DNA from: Faucicola tetraodonis
GTDB taxonomy: Bacteria; Pseudomonadota; Gammaproteobacteria; Pseudomonadales; Moraxellaceae
DNA length: 64,000 nt
Assembly: GCA_032017425.1 (NCBI GenBank)
Contig: DALZPW010000003.1
Strand: one strand, 5' to 3'
In this document: positions 53,263 to 62,503 of the stretch, one piece after another
Layout: the number at the start of each line of letters is the position of its first letter
Position numbering within the stretch: position 1 is the stretch's first letter
Program-made: the position numbers and the translations under genes
The notes under the pieces: generated by a model
What the model was told of the DNA's origin: nothing
The model's input: only the letters and a program-made list of their open reading frames with translations
Databases searched by the model: none

Positions 53263-53785
53263 TTTAAATCCTCATTATCGTTAGTTGTATTAAAACTTGT
53301 GCATCTTACCGAGATTTTGTATGAATGACAATTCTCTGACGCATAATAAACCTATTTCTAGAACAACGATAATGGCGCTCGGTTAACCATTTTTAGCATT
53401 GTTACTAGATAGTGTATGGCATGTTAAAAAAATCCCCACAATTTACATGGTTTTTTTTATTTTTCATATTATAATAGTTGGTGTGTAATTTTTTTTTGCG
53501 CTATGAACGTTACATTAGATGATATTTAGCAAAGATTAAGTTACAATACTTGGTGAGAATCGTGAGTTTGAGCCTATTTTACTGCTTGTAAATTTACTGT
53601 TTTGCGTCAAGATTTAGCCGCTAATTTCTTTAAAATTCATCGTGAAACTAGCCACTAAACAGTTAGCCTATCTTATAAAAAAATAACTAGCGCCAACGTA
53701 TCTGACCTGATAGTTTTATTGACAGGCACAAAGGAGATTTCTGCTTAAACTTGTTGATAATATAGGCTGTAAAGGAAATCATCGA
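53263..53785. other. 523-bp upstream region of the cbb3 oxidase operon
   Basis: Long AT-rich leader with no coding potential. I looked for an FNR/Anr box (TTGAT-N4-ATCAA) and found none with good match, nor a convincing sigma-70 promoter. A run of T's (about 53449-53463) and an isolated TATAAT near 53470 are the only marks. AAAGGAAA precedes ccoN. Confidence 0.45.
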
Positions 53786-55258
53786 ATGAATTTACAAAAC
53801 ACAGCAATACCTATTACCGATGATTATGAAGTGGACATCATTAAGTTGTTCTCAATCATGGCGGTAGTATATGGTATTATCGGTATGGCAATTGGGGTGT
53901 TCATTGCATCACAATTGGCATGGCCTGCCCTCAATTTTGGTATCCCTTGGCTAACATTTAGCCACTTGCGTCCATTGCACACCAACGCGGTGATTTTTGC
54001 ATTTGGTGGTTGTGCGTTATTCGCAACTTCATATTATATCGTTCAAAGAACGTGTAAAACGCGTTTATTCGCACCTTATCTAGCCTGGTTCACCTTTTGG
54101 GGATGGAACCTTGTTATTGTTGGCGCAATTATTACCCTACCCTTGGGTTTAACCTCAGCGAAAGAATATGCTGAGCTTGAATGGCCCATTGATATTTTAA
54201 TTGCCGTGGTGTGGATATCTTATGCTATTGTGTTTTTTGGTACGTTATTGAAACGCAAAACCTCGCATATCTACGTTGCTAACTGGTTCTTTGCGGCATT
54301 TATTTTGACCATTGCGTTACTGCATATTGTCAATAGTATGGCAATCCCTGTGAGCTTTTGGAAGTCATATTCCTTGTTTGGCGGTGCAACTGACGCTATG
54401 GTGCAATGGTGGTATGGTCACAACGCCGTAGGTTTTTACTTAACAGCCGCCTTTCTGGGTATGATGTATTACTTTGTGCCTGTACAAATCGGTCGTCCTA
54501 TTTACTCTTATCGTTTATCTATTATCCACTTTTGGGCGTTAATTGCGTCTTATATGTGGGCGGGTGGTCACCATCTTCATTATTCAGCACTCCCTGACTG
54601 GGCACAGTCTTTAGGGATGGTATTTTCTATCATTTTATTTGCGCCTTCATGGGGCGGTATGATTAATGGTGTACTTACCTTATCTGGTAGCTGGGATAAA
54701 CTTCGCACAGACCCTATTATTCGTTTCTTGATTGTTGCACTGTCCTTCTATGCGATGTCAACGTTTGAAGGTCCGATGATGTCAATCAAAACTGTCAATG
54801 CGTTATCCCACAATACTGACTGGACCGTTGGTCACGTGCATTCTGGTGCGTTAGGCTGGGTTGGTATGATTACCGTTGGTTCATTATATGTATTGATTCC
54901 ACGTATTTGGAACAAACAAAAAATGTATTCAACTGATTTAATCACCACGCACTTTTGGCTGGCTACTGCAGGTACTATTTTCTACATCGTATCGCTTTGG
55001 ATTTCAGGTATTGGTCAAGGTATGATGTGGCGTGCTACAAATCCAGATGGAACGCTGGTGTATAGTTTCGTTGATACTGTCTTGTTCTCGCACTATCCTT
55101 ACATTGGTCGTGCATTTGGTGGTTTATTGTATGTCACAGGTATGGTCGTTATGGCTTACAACGTCTACAAAACTATCACGATGCCAAGCACTAAAACTGT
55201 TGAAGTAGCGGATACCACTACACCTGTAGTAGAAACTGCTACCGTAAAACAGATTTAA
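53786..55258 (+). CDS. ccoN: cbb3-type cytochrome c oxidase subunit I
   Basis: Catalytic heme-copper subunit that reduces oxygen and pumps protons at low oxygen tension. Twelve membrane segments. Conserved ligand regions: HLRPLHTNAVIFAFGG (low-spin heme), WWYGHNAVGFYLTAAFLGMM, GGHHLHYSALPDW (copper-B and heme b3) and the VGHVHSGALGW region. The C-terminal tail is Thr/Val-rich. AAAGGA precedes the ATG. First gene of ccoNOQP. Confidence 0.96.
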   Translation: MNLQNTAIPITDDYEVDIIKLFSIMAVVYGIIGMAIGVFIASQLAWPALNFGIPWLTFSHLRPLHTNAVIFAFGGCALFATSYYIVQRTCKTRLFAPYLAWFTFWGWNLVIVGAIITLPLGLTSAKEYAELEWPIDILIAVVWISYAIVFFGTLLKRKTSHIYVANWFFAAFILTIALLHIVNSMAIPVSFWKSYSLFGGATDAMVQWWYGHNAVGFYLTAAFLGMMYYFVPVQIGRPIYSYRLSIIHFWALIASYMWAGGHHLHYSALPDWAQSLGMVFSIILFAPSWGGMINGVLTLSGSWDKLRTDPIIRFLIVALSFYAMSTFEGPMMSIKTVNALSHNTDWTVGHVHSGALGWVGMITVGSLYVLIPRIWNKQKMYSTDLITTHFWLATAGTIFYIVSLWISGIGQGMMWRATNPDGTLVYSFVDTVLFSHYPYIGRAFGGLLYVTGMVVMAYNVYKTITMPSTKTVEVADTTTPVVETATVKQI

Positions 55259-55268
55259 GGAGAGACTC

Positions 55269-55886
55269 ATGCAACTCAATCATGAAATTATTGAAAAAAA
55301 CACGGGTCTTCTACTTATCCTAATCGTTGTAGCTATTAGTTTTGCGACTTTGGTAGAAATCGTGCCATTGATTTATACCAAAGAGGTTAACCAACCTTTG
55401 CCCAATATGAAGCCATGGACTGCCCTTGAGATGGAAGGTCGTGATATTTATATTCGTGAAGGCTGTCACGTCTGTCATACCCAAATGGTTCGTCCTCTTC
55501 GGGCTGAAGTGGAACGCTATGGACCTTACTCGCGCGCAGCTGAATCCGCTTGGGATCATCCCTTCTTATGGGGTTCTAAACGTACTGGACCTGATCTTGC
55601 GCGTGTGGGCGGACGCTATTCTGATGACTGGCAACGTGAACACTTGATTAACCCACAATCATTGGTACCTGAGTCTGTGATGCCATCATTTGCTTGGTTA
55701 GCAAAAAATGACGTTAACCCTGGAGAAGTACAAGCAAAAATGCGTCTATTCCGTGACCATTTTGGTGTGCCTTATAGCGATGCTGATATTGCAGGTGCAC
55801 CTGATGCGGTACAAGGTAAAACTGAGCTCGATGCTGTTGTTGCATATTTACAACAACTGGGCACTGCAATGAAAGGTCAACGTTAA
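55269..55886 (+). CDS. ccoO: cbb3-type cytochrome c oxidase subunit II
   Basis: Membrane-anchored mono-heme cytochrome c. One N-terminal membrane helix (about 14-32), then heme c site Cys66-x2-Cys69-His70 (GCHVCHTQMVRP), with a Met ligand expected downstream. Length 205 aa is typical. AAGGAG before the ATG. Its stop codon overlaps the ccoQ start by one base (TAATG). Confidence 0.96.
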   Translation: MQLNHEIIEKNTGLLLILIVVAISFATLVEIVPLIYTKEVNQPLPNMKPWTALEMEGRDIYIREGCHVCHTQMVRPLRAEVERYGPYSRAAESAWDHPFLWGSKRTGPDLARVGGRYSDDWQREHLINPQSLVPESVMPSFAWLAKNDVNPGEVQAKMRLFRDHFGVPYSDADIAGAPDAVQGKTELDAVVAYLQQLGTAMKGQR

Positions 55887-56059
55887 TGTTGGGCACATTA
55901 CACAGTATCGCAACGGTCGCAGCGTTTATCGCTTTTATTGCGATTGTTTGGTGGGCTTACTCGCCAAAGAATCGCAAACGATTTGAAGAAGATGCAAAAC
56001 TTGCGTTAGATGACGAAGACCTAACAGGTGCATCACAACGCAATAAGGATAAAAAATGA
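55886..56059 (+). CDS. ccoQ: cbb3-type cytochrome oxidase subunit CcoQ/FixQ
   Basis: 57-residue protein with one membrane helix (about 8-26: VAAFIAFIAIVWWAYSP) and a charged C-terminus, exactly as CcoQ, which stabilises the cbb3 complex. The ATG overlaps the ccoO stop and its TGA overlaps the ccoP start (ATGA), so it is translationally coupled on both sides. Position between ccoO and ccoP is the conserved one. Easily missed because of its size. Confidence 0.93.
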   Translation: MLGTLHSIATVAAFIAFIAIVWWAYSPKNRKRFEEDAKLALDDEDLTGASQRNKDKK

Positions 56060-57234
56060 GTGGATTTTGGAGTTTTTGGATAACCCTATTTTCCATCGCT
56101 TGTTGGGCTTGGATTTTGTTCTGGTTAGTCGGTGTATTGGGTTATCGCCCAAAAATGTCGGATGACGGTACTACAGGCCATGAATACGATGGTATCCAAG
56201 AGTTTGACCGTCCATTACCAAAATGGTGGTTAGTAATCTTTTGGGGTACATTAGCTTGGGCACTACTATACATGCTATTGTTCCCATCAGTAATGCCAGG
56301 CTCATGGAAAGGTATCACTACGGTAAAAGTAGATGGTCAAGATGTTCCTTGGACCAGTGCTAATGAATTAGCATCCGATCTTGAGCGCAATAATGCCGTA
56401 TTTACTGGCACGTTCAATGATAAAATCTTAAAAGACAAAGCGGTAACGGCGCAAATTGATAGCCTTGCTAAATTACAAGCGCAGCAAGCTAAAAATGCAG
56501 AACCGAATGCCGAATTAAAATCGCAAATTGATAAAGGTATTGTAGGACTGGCACCTGCCGTTCTAAAACTTTCTCAAGATCCTCAAGCGATTAAAATTGG
56601 TCAGCGTTTGTTCTTACAAAACTGTTCAGTGTGTCATGGCTCACAAGCGCATGGTGCACCCGGTTATCCAAACTTGACGGACAATGACTGGATTTATGGC
56701 GGTACACCCGATAAAATCTTGTTAACCCTAAATCATGGTCGCGTGGGTGGTATGCCAGCTTGGAAAGCGCAGATTGGTGAAGATGGTGTTCGCGCCGCAG
56801 CTGAATACGTACTATCACTATCACCCGGTCATGGTTCAAAAGAAAATGGTCAGTTGAACCAAACTTTGGTTAATCAAGGTAAGGCTATTTTTGATACTAA
56901 CTGTGCGGTATGTCACGGTAAAGATGCCAAAGGTAACCATGATATCGGTGCGGTGAATCTTACGGATGACATTTGGTTATATGGTGGCGACCGTGAAACG
57001 GTTCGTACTACGTTACGTAACGGCCGTGCCGGTGTGATGCCACATTGGGATACCAAATTGGGTAACGAGCGTATTATGTTATTGGCGGCGTATGTTTATT
57101 CATTAAGCGATCACAAACAAGATGGCTCTGTGATGACGCCAACCACTGTTGTTAATAAAGAACGTGGTGCAGCCTCTACCCCAGTTGAAACTGCAAATGC
57201 GGTCAAATCTGCGGTTGCTAGTGCGGTAAAATAA
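56056..57234 (+). CDS. ccoP: cbb3-type cytochrome c oxidase subunit III (diheme)
   Basis: Membrane-anchored diheme cytochrome c that passes electrons to CcoO/CcoN. Two N-terminal membrane segments with the FixP N-domain between them, then two heme sites: Cys190-x2-Cys193-His194 (CSVCHG) and Cys283-x2-Cys286-His287 (CAVCHG). An extra segment (about 100-165) is Ala/Lys/Gln-rich and helical. The last 30 residues are Val/Ala/Thr-rich. Ends ccoNOQP; a terminator follows. The assembly genes ccoGHIS are not in the window. Confidence 0.96.
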   Translation: MSGFWSFWITLFSIACWAWILFWLVGVLGYRPKMSDDGTTGHEYDGIQEFDRPLPKWWLVIFWGTLAWALLYMLLFPSVMPGSWKGITTVKVDGQDVPWTSANELASDLERNNAVFTGTFNDKILKDKAVTAQIDSLAKLQAQQAKNAEPNAELKSQIDKGIVGLAPAVLKLSQDPQAIKIGQRLFLQNCSVCHGSQAHGAPGYPNLTDNDWIYGGTPDKILLTLNHGRVGGMPAWKAQIGEDGVRAAAEYVLSLSPGHGSKENGQLNQTLVNQGKAIFDTNCAVCHGKDAKGNHDIGAVNLTDDIWLYGGDRETVRTTLRNGRAGVMPHWDTKLGNERIMLLAAYVYSLSDHKQDGSVMTPTTVVNKERGAASTPVETANAVKSAVASAVK

Positions 57235-57250
57235 TTTTTACCCGCCACTT

Positions 57251-57282
57251 AAAAAAGCGAGTTTTAGTTACTCGCTTTTTTA
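57251..57282 (+). terminator. Rho-independent terminator after ccoNOQP
   Basis: Perfect 11-bp stem AAAAAGCGAGT / ACTCGCTTTTT with a 7-nt loop. Confidence 0.9.
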
Positions 57283-57311
57283 TTGCGGATTGACTTTTCC
57301 TTGTCCCTCTT

Positions 57312-57339
57312 TACTTGCCTAGTTTTACATGCCTAGTTT
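57312..57339. repeat. 14-bp tandem duplication at the ArsC-like gene stop
   Basis: TACTTGCCTAGTTT (57312-57325) and TACATGCCTAGTTT (57326-57339) abut; the minus-strand stop codon (57325-57327) straddles their junction. Confidence 0.88.
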
Positions 57340-57678
57340 TTCAAAGGCAGTTTCATCAAAACCAATGATTAACTCATTGTTTGAGACGACAATCGGGCGC
57401 TTAATCATACTTGGTTGCGCCACCATCATATCTAAAGCAGCATCCACATCTTGCTTTATTTGGGCTTTTTGCGCATCGCTAAGTTTGCGGTAGGTTGTGC
57501 CTTTGCTATTCATGATTTTGTCGATACCAACTGTTTCGACCCAATGTGCTAATGTCGGTTTATTTATCGCCTGTTTTTTATAGTCAAAAAATTCATACTC
57601 CAAACCCAGTGCAGTTAATTTATCAAACGCCTTTTTCATGGTGCTACAATTTTTGATACCGTAGATGGTGATGCTCAT
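57325..57678 (-). CDS. ArsC family reductase, YffB/Spx-like
   Basis: 117-residue thioredoxin-fold protein of the ArsC/Spx family, YffB branch. A single redox Cys11 lies in YGIKNCSTMKKAF, followed by the family KRPIVVSNN segment; no CxxC. Function uncertain: members include arsenate reductases and glutathione-dependent thiol reductases, and there are no arsenic genes nearby. An excellent AGGAGGT precedes the ATG. Divergent from leuS. Confidence 0.88.
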   Translation of the reverse strand: MSITIYGIKNCSTMKKAFDKLTALGLEYEFFDYKKQAINKPTLAHWVETVGIDKIMNSKGTTYRKLSDAQKAQIKQDVDAALDMMVAQPSMIKRPIVVSNNELIIGFDETAFEKLGM

Positions 57679-57773
57679 ATTACCTCCTTTTTTTATCGCA
57701 ATTTTTACGGTTTTAGGCTATGCTATGGGGCTTAAAATACCTTCCCATTCAAATACTGCAAATTCAGACCATT

Positions 57774-60434
57774 ATGAGTAATTCAGCTTTAACCAGTCAA
57801 TACCAACCCCAAGAGATTGAGCCCGCCCAACAACAAAAATGGGAACAGCAAAATCGCTATCAAGTAAACAACGCGGCATCAGATAAGCCGTCACGTTATT
57901 TGCTGTCTATGTTCCCTTACCCCAGTGGTAAACTACATATGGGGCACGTGCGCAACTACACGATTAGTGATGTGTTGAGTCGTTACTACCGGTTAAAGGG
58001 TTATGAAGTATTGCAGCCAATGGGCTGGGATGCGTTTGGTATGCCTGCAGAAAATGCAGCGATTGCCAATGCTGTTGCCCCTGCTGCGTGGACGTTTTCA
58101 AACATTGATAACATGCGCGCACAGCTTAAATCATTAGGACTATCGATTGACTGGTCACGTGAATTTGCTACTTGTACGCCAGAGTACTACAAGTGGGAAC
58201 AATGGCTATTTGTACAACTGTTCAAAAAAGGCTTGGTATACAAAAAACTCTCAACTGTGAATTGGGACCCTGTTGATAATACCGTCCTTGCCAATGAGCA
58301 AGTGGTAGATGGTCGCGGTTGGCGCTCAGGTGCGTTAATTGAAAAACGCGAAATCCCCATGTACTACTTTAATATCACCGCCTATGCAGACGAGCTGTTA
58401 AATGATTTGGATAAGCTAGAAGGTCATTGGCCACAGCAAGTGATTACCATGCAGCGCAACTGGATTGGTCGCTCTGAAGGCATGGAAATTCATTTCCCTT
58501 ATACCTTAAATGGTGAAGAAAAAACCCTAGATGTATTCACTACCCGTCCTGATACCTTAATGGGCGTGACTTATGTATCGGTGGCAGCTGAGCATCCACT
58601 AGCAAAACACGCGGCCGCGACAAATCCTGCCCTACAAAGCTTTATTGAAGCCTGCAAAAAAGGTTCAGTTGCCGAAGCAGACTTAGCCAAAGCTGAAAAA
58701 ATGGGTATGGACACGGGTCTGACTGTCACCCATCCGTTGACAGGTCAGCAAGTGCCTGTTTGGGTCGCTAACTACGTCTTAATGAGCTACGGTTCTGGCG
58801 CTGTCATGGCAGTCCCTGCGCATGATGAACGCGACTTTGAATTTGCCAATAAATACCAGTTACCTATCAAACAAGTGATTGACCTAGACGAACATCATAA
58901 GCAAGGTCAACAGTTTGATGCGACCACTTGGCAAGACTGGTATGGCGATAAGCAAAATGGCGTGGCTATTAACTCGGGTGAGTTAGACGGTTTAAATTTT
59001 AAACAAGCCTTTGACAACATTTTAACCCAACTTGAGCCAAAAGGCTTGGGTAAAAAAACCATTAATTATCGGCTACGTGATTGGGGAGTATCTCGCCAGC
59101 GTTATTGGGGTTGCCCAATTCCGGTGATCAACTGCGCCGACTGCGGTACAGTGCCTGTTCCTGAAAATCAGCTGCCTGTGGTATTACCCTTAGATGTGGT
59201 GCCCGATGGACGTGGCAATCCCCTCAACAATCTTGCTTCATTTACCGATGTCAACTGCCCATGTTGCGGTAAGCCTGCCAAACGTGAAACCGATACCTTT
59301 GATACCTTTGTAGAATCAAGCTGGTATTACGCGCGTTTTGCCTCACCCAATTATACTGATGGGATGATTAATAAAGTCGCCGCCGATAAATGGCTACCTG
59401 TGGATCAATATGTAGGCGGTGTTGAGCACGCCGTGTTACATTTACTGTATGCGCGTTTTTTCCACAAACTCATGCGTGATGAAGGCTTGGTGCAGGGTGA
59501 TGAACCCTTTGCTAATTTACTCACCCAAGGCATGGTCTTGGCGGGTACTTATCTTCGCGAAAATGCCGATGGTAGCAAATCCTATTACTTTCCAGAAGAA
59601 GTTGATATCCGCTACAACGACAAAGGTCAGCCCATCGAAGCGACCTTAAAAGCCGATGGTCAGCCTGTCAAAATTGGCAAAATCGAAAAAATGTCGAAGT
59701 CAAAAAACAATGGCGTCGACCCACAAGCGACCATTGATCAATATGGCGCAGACACAGTCCGACTTTACACCATGTTTACCGCGCCTGTCGACCAGACGCT
59801 TGAATGGATTGACGATGGGCTAAAAGGTCCGTATAACTTTTTGAAAAAAGTATGGCGTTATACCATCGAGCATGGTGACACACTGGCACAACAATCTTTA
59901 ACCGCAGCAACGCTATCGGTGAGTGACGCTCCGTCGCTTAGTAAAGCCGCTAAAAGTCTACGCCGTAAAACACATGATACTATCGGCAAATTAGATGACG
60001 CCTTTGGCAAAAACTTGGCGCTCAATACCCCTGTGTCATTTTTAATGGAATTGTCGAACGAACTCACTGCATTTGACATTCGTTCAGATAGCGATTTGGC
60101 GGTAGCCAATGAAGCACTCATAACGTTATTGACCTTGCTCACCATGTACGCGCCGCACATGGCAGAAGTCTTACTTGAGGAGTTAGGGATTGATGTGATG
60201 ACGCTAACCTATCCACCCGTTGATACTTCAGCCTTGGTACAAGACACTATTACCATGGTGGTGCAAGTCAATGGCAAAATCCGTGGTCAAATGGAGGTGG
60301 CGCCAAACAGTGACAGCGATTGGTTAAAAGCCGAAGCGAAACAACTCGACAGCGTCGCTAAATTCATCACCGGCGATATCGTCAAAGAAATCGTGGTGCC
60401 CAATAAACTGGTTAATATTGTGGTAAAAGCCTAA
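57774..60434 (+). CDS. leuS: leucyl-tRNA synthetase
   Basis: Class I aminoacyl-tRNA synthetase charging tRNA-Leu, with CP1 editing domain. HIGH-type motif HMGH (55-58) in PYPSGKLHMGHVRNY, KMSKS at 639-643. Editing-domain marks: TTRPDTLMGVTYV and the GSGAVMAVPAHDERD segment. From the ATG giving MSNSALTSQY it has 886 residues, normal for the bacterial enzyme; an earlier in-frame ATG lacks support. A terminator follows, then lptE and holA, the conserved order. Confidence 0.97.
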   Translation: MSNSALTSQYQPQEIEPAQQQKWEQQNRYQVNNAASDKPSRYLLSMFPYPSGKLHMGHVRNYTISDVLSRYYRLKGYEVLQPMGWDAFGMPAENAAIANAVAPAAWTFSNIDNMRAQLKSLGLSIDWSREFATCTPEYYKWEQWLFVQLFKKGLVYKKLSTVNWDPVDNTVLANEQVVDGRGWRSGALIEKREIPMYYFNITAYADELLNDLDKLEGHWPQQVITMQRNWIGRSEGMEIHFPYTLNGEEKTLDVFTTRPDTLMGVTYVSVAAEHPLAKHAAATNPALQSFIEACKKGSVAEADLAKAEKMGMDTGLTVTHPLTGQQVPVWVANYVLMSYGSGAVMAVPAHDERDFEFANKYQLPIKQVIDLDEHHKQGQQFDATTWQDWYGDKQNGVAINSGELDGLNFKQAFDNILTQLEPKGLGKKTINYRLRDWGVSRQRYWGCPIPVINCADCGTVPVPENQLPVVLPLDVVPDGRGNPLNNLASFTDVNCPCCGKPAKRETDTFDTFVESSWYYARFASPNYTDGMINKVAADKWLPVDQYVGGVEHAVLHLLYARFFHKLMRDEGLVQGDEPFANLLTQGMVLAGTYLRENADGSKSYYFPEEVDIRYNDKGQPIEATLKADGQPVKIGKIEKMSKSKNNGVDPQATIDQYGADTVRLYTMFTAPVDQTLEWIDDGLKGPYNFLKKVWRYTIEHGDTLAQQSLTAATLSVSDAPSLSKAAKSLRRKTHDTIGKLDDAFGKNLALNTPVSFLMELSNELTAFDIRSDSDLAVANEALITLLTLLTMYAPHMAEVLLEELGIDVMTLTYPPVDTSALVQDTITMVVQVNGKIRGQMEVAPNSDSDWLKAEAKQLDSVAKFITGDIVKEIVVPNKLVNIVVKA

Positions 60435-60442
60435 TTGATTAT

Positions 60443-60473
60443 AAGGGCTTATTGGCAACCTAAGCCCTTTTTG
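60443..60473 (+). terminator. Rho-independent terminator after leuS
   Basis: Perfect 9-bp stem AAGGGCTTA / TAAGCCCTT with a 9-nt loop and T's. It separates leuS from lptE-holA, although some read-through is possible. Confidence 0.88.
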
Positions 60474-60565
60474 ACCTTAAAGCTTTATAATGAAGCATTA
60501 TAATAAAGTGTTATCACAAGCAATACCGACAATCATAGATGGGTAACTAACAGACAGGTAACTAT

Positions 60566-61132
60566 ATGAATCAGCCATTTCTTCGTATCTTCCTAAGCAG
60601 TGTGTTACTGACGCAGCTACCTGCCTGTGGTTTTCATCTACGCGGGTATGATGCGCCCATGTCACAGAATATCCCGACCACTGAGCTGATTTTTAACAAC
60701 ACGCCTGAAGCCTATGCGGTTAAAAATTCGTTGAAAAAACAACTGGACCAGATGAGCATTAACACTCAAGATAAGGTGATTGATAAAAATGCAACCAACC
60801 AATCAAATACTACCTTGCCTGCCAGTATTGAAGTCAAAAACATTCGCCTGCAAAACTACCAGCTACGCGGTATTTTGACCGAAATTCGCATGGTGTTAAG
60901 CGCAGAGGTAAGCTATCGCGCCATTGAAAATGGTCAACCCCGCACGCTGACCAATACGATTCAAGTACAGCGCAGCTATCAGTATGACCAAGGCGTGGTA
61001 GCGACCGACAATCCCCAAGCCGAGCAAATTAAAGTATGGTTGTATGACAACCTGGCGCAGCGTATTGCTGACCAATATGTCGCACTGAGCCTTCCTAAAA
61101 TCACCAAACTGTCGACCACAACTACCCCCTAA
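60566..61132 (+). CDS. lptE: LPS-assembly lipoprotein LptE
   Basis: Outer-membrane lipoprotein that plugs LptD for LPS or LOS export. Signal peptide ends in L-P-A-C (Cys21), followed by GFHLRGYD, the LptE hallmark. 188 residues, normal. AGGTAACT before the ATG serves as a weak ribosome-binding site and occurs twice 15 bp apart. Lies between leuS and holA as in other gamma-proteobacteria. The stop codon's last base begins the first of three 11-bp repeats. Confidence 0.93.
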   Translation: MNQPFLRIFLSSVLLTQLPACGFHLRGYDAPMSQNIPTTELIFNNTPEAYAVKNSLKKQLDQMSINTQDKVIDKNATNQSNTTLPASIEVKNIRLQNYQLRGILTEIRMVLSAEVSYRAIENGQPRTLTNTIQVQRSYQYDQGVVATDNPQAEQIKVWLYDNLAQRIADQYVALSLPKITKLSTTTTP

Positions 61133-61164
61133 CCTAATTGATACCTAATTGACACCTAATTGAT
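61132..61164. repeat. three tandem 11-bp repeats after the lptE stop
   Basis: ACCTAATTGAT, ACCTAATTGAC, ACCTAATTGAT in direct succession (61132-61142, 61143-61153, 61154-61164), starting with the last base of the lptE stop codon. Confidence 0.92.
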
Positions 61165-61173
61165 AATACGCTG

Positions 61174-62193
61174 ATGCAGTACAATTTTTTAAATGCCTTT
61201 CAACATCTCAAAAATAGGCAAGACCCAGCCACTGGCCTGTGGCTAATGCATGGCGATGAAGATTTGCTGTCACAGTGGCTGATAGAAAAAATGTCGCCAA
61301 ATTGGCGGCAGCATAATATGGCAATTTCGCGCATGGATATTACCAGCGCCAAATCATGGCAAGCGGTTTTGGCAGAGCTGAACAGTATGTCACTGTTTGA
61401 TGACAACAAAGCCATTATCGTTCACGGTAATCATAAACCCGATAAAGAGGCGTTAACAGAATTAGAGCAATTTGCGACGAGCAATTCGAGCAATTGCTTA
61501 GTCATTATCAGTGATAAATACGATAAGAAAAGCCAAAGCAGTGCGTTTTTTTCGCTTTGCGATAAATTTGGTCAGGTCATCGAATGTCATATTTATCAAG
61601 AACAGCAACGCGAACAACTGCTACAGCAACACGCGCAAGACTTTGGGCTCGAACTCACCAAACCCGCTTGGCAAATGCTAATGGCACAAACTCAGCATAA
61701 TTTGCTAGCGGCTTACCAAAGTCTGTGGCGACTCTCCTATCTCTATGCTACAACAGATGCGAATCCCCCTACCCATTTTGTGACCATCGATGAGCCTCAG
61801 CTGTTTGATGGGTTGGTGAGTCAATCTATGTTTACCACCTTTGATTTATCGGATGCCATGTTGGCAGGTGATACCGCGCAGGTTGCAAAAATCTTACAGC
61901 AACTCAAAGCCAGTGAAGAACCAGAGAGTCTGGTGTTATGGATGATAGCCAAAGATATGCGCAATATTTTAAGCTTGCAATCAGGGGCAAGCTATCAAAG
62001 CCTCGGCATTTGGCAAAGTAAGCAACAGCTGTATAGTAAAGCCCTGCATCGTCATTCCCATGACGCTACCCGAAACTGGTCGGATGCGCTGTACCAAGCC
62101 GACCAAGCCATCAAAGGTCTGTTGCAACAACCGGCTTGGGAGCTGCTCTACCAACTCGCTTTTCGCCTAGCGGGTCAACCATTATTTCACTAG
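61174..62193 (+). CDS. holA: DNA polymerase III subunit delta
   Basis: Clamp-loader wrench subunit that opens the beta clamp. 339 residues, usual size; N-terminal Rossmann-like region (GLWLMHGDEDLLSQ) and helical domains (AQTQHNLLAAYQSLWRLSYL) match HolA. No clear ribosome-binding site. Start ATG lies 41 bp after lptE, so likely the same transcript. The stop codon's last base begins a three-copy 12-bp repeat. Confidence 0.92.
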   Translation: MQYNFLNAFQHLKNRQDPATGLWLMHGDEDLLSQWLIEKMSPNWRQHNMAISRMDITSAKSWQAVLAELNSMSLFDDNKAIIVHGNHKPDKEALTELEQFATSNSSNCLVIISDKYDKKSQSSAFFSLCDKFGQVIECHIYQEQQREQLLQQHAQDFGLELTKPAWQMLMAQTQHNLLAAYQSLWRLSYLYATTDANPPTHFVTIDEPQLFDGLVSQSMFTTFDLSDAMLAGDTAQVAKILQQLKASEEPESLVLWMIAKDMRNILSLQSGASYQSLGIWQSKQQLYSKALHRHSHDATRNWSDALYQADQAIKGLLQQPAWELLYQLAFRLAGQPLFH

Positions 62194-62263
62194 TTGCTTT
62201 AAAAGTTACTTTAAAAGTTGCTTTTAAAAATGCTCCGCAACCTTTGCAATCTTTGCAACCTTT
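62193..62263. repeat. 12-bp and 9-bp tandem repeats after the holA stop
   Basis: GTTGCTTTAAAA, GTTACTTTAAAA, GTTGCTTTTAAAA (62193-62229) begin with the last base of the holA stop. After a short gap come GCAACCTTT, GCAATCTTT, GCAACCTTT (62237-62263). Confidence 0.9.
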
Positions 62264-62503
62264 CAAACAGCACGCCTATCAAACCACCGTACAATCCACC
62301 ACCCCCCAAATTTTTAATGCGTTTTTGTTACTCATAACATTCATTTTATAATCCAGCAAGATTATGTGGTTATAATTAAAAATCCTTTCGGCTTACCTGT
62401 TTTTATTGCAATTTATTCTCATTTAGCTTTTAATACTCCCTGTTACAAAGCTGTATTTATTTAATTTTTTTCAATTGTTTATCCCTTGATAAGGCTTGGC
62501 ACG
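62264..62503. other. upstream region of macA
   Basis: Non-coding remainder of the holA-macA spacer. It contains the promoter candidate at 62325 and a second TATAAT near 62370; no terminator for holA was recognised and no RNA gene is seen. Confidence 0.4.
62325..62352 (+). promoter_or_regulatory. candidate sigma-70 promoter for macAB
   Basis: TTGTTA and a perfect TATAAT with 16-bp spacing, about 150 bp upstream of macA. Confidence 0.5.

Noticed and set aside
53263..53785. FNR/Anr binding site for ccoN
   Set aside because: Near matches such as TTGATAA close to the start lack the second half site.
60486..60504. Two TATAAT boxes in front of lptE as promoter -10 elements
   Set aside because: The only nearby -35 candidate, TTGACC at 60471, is 9 or 22 bp away, outside the usual spacing.
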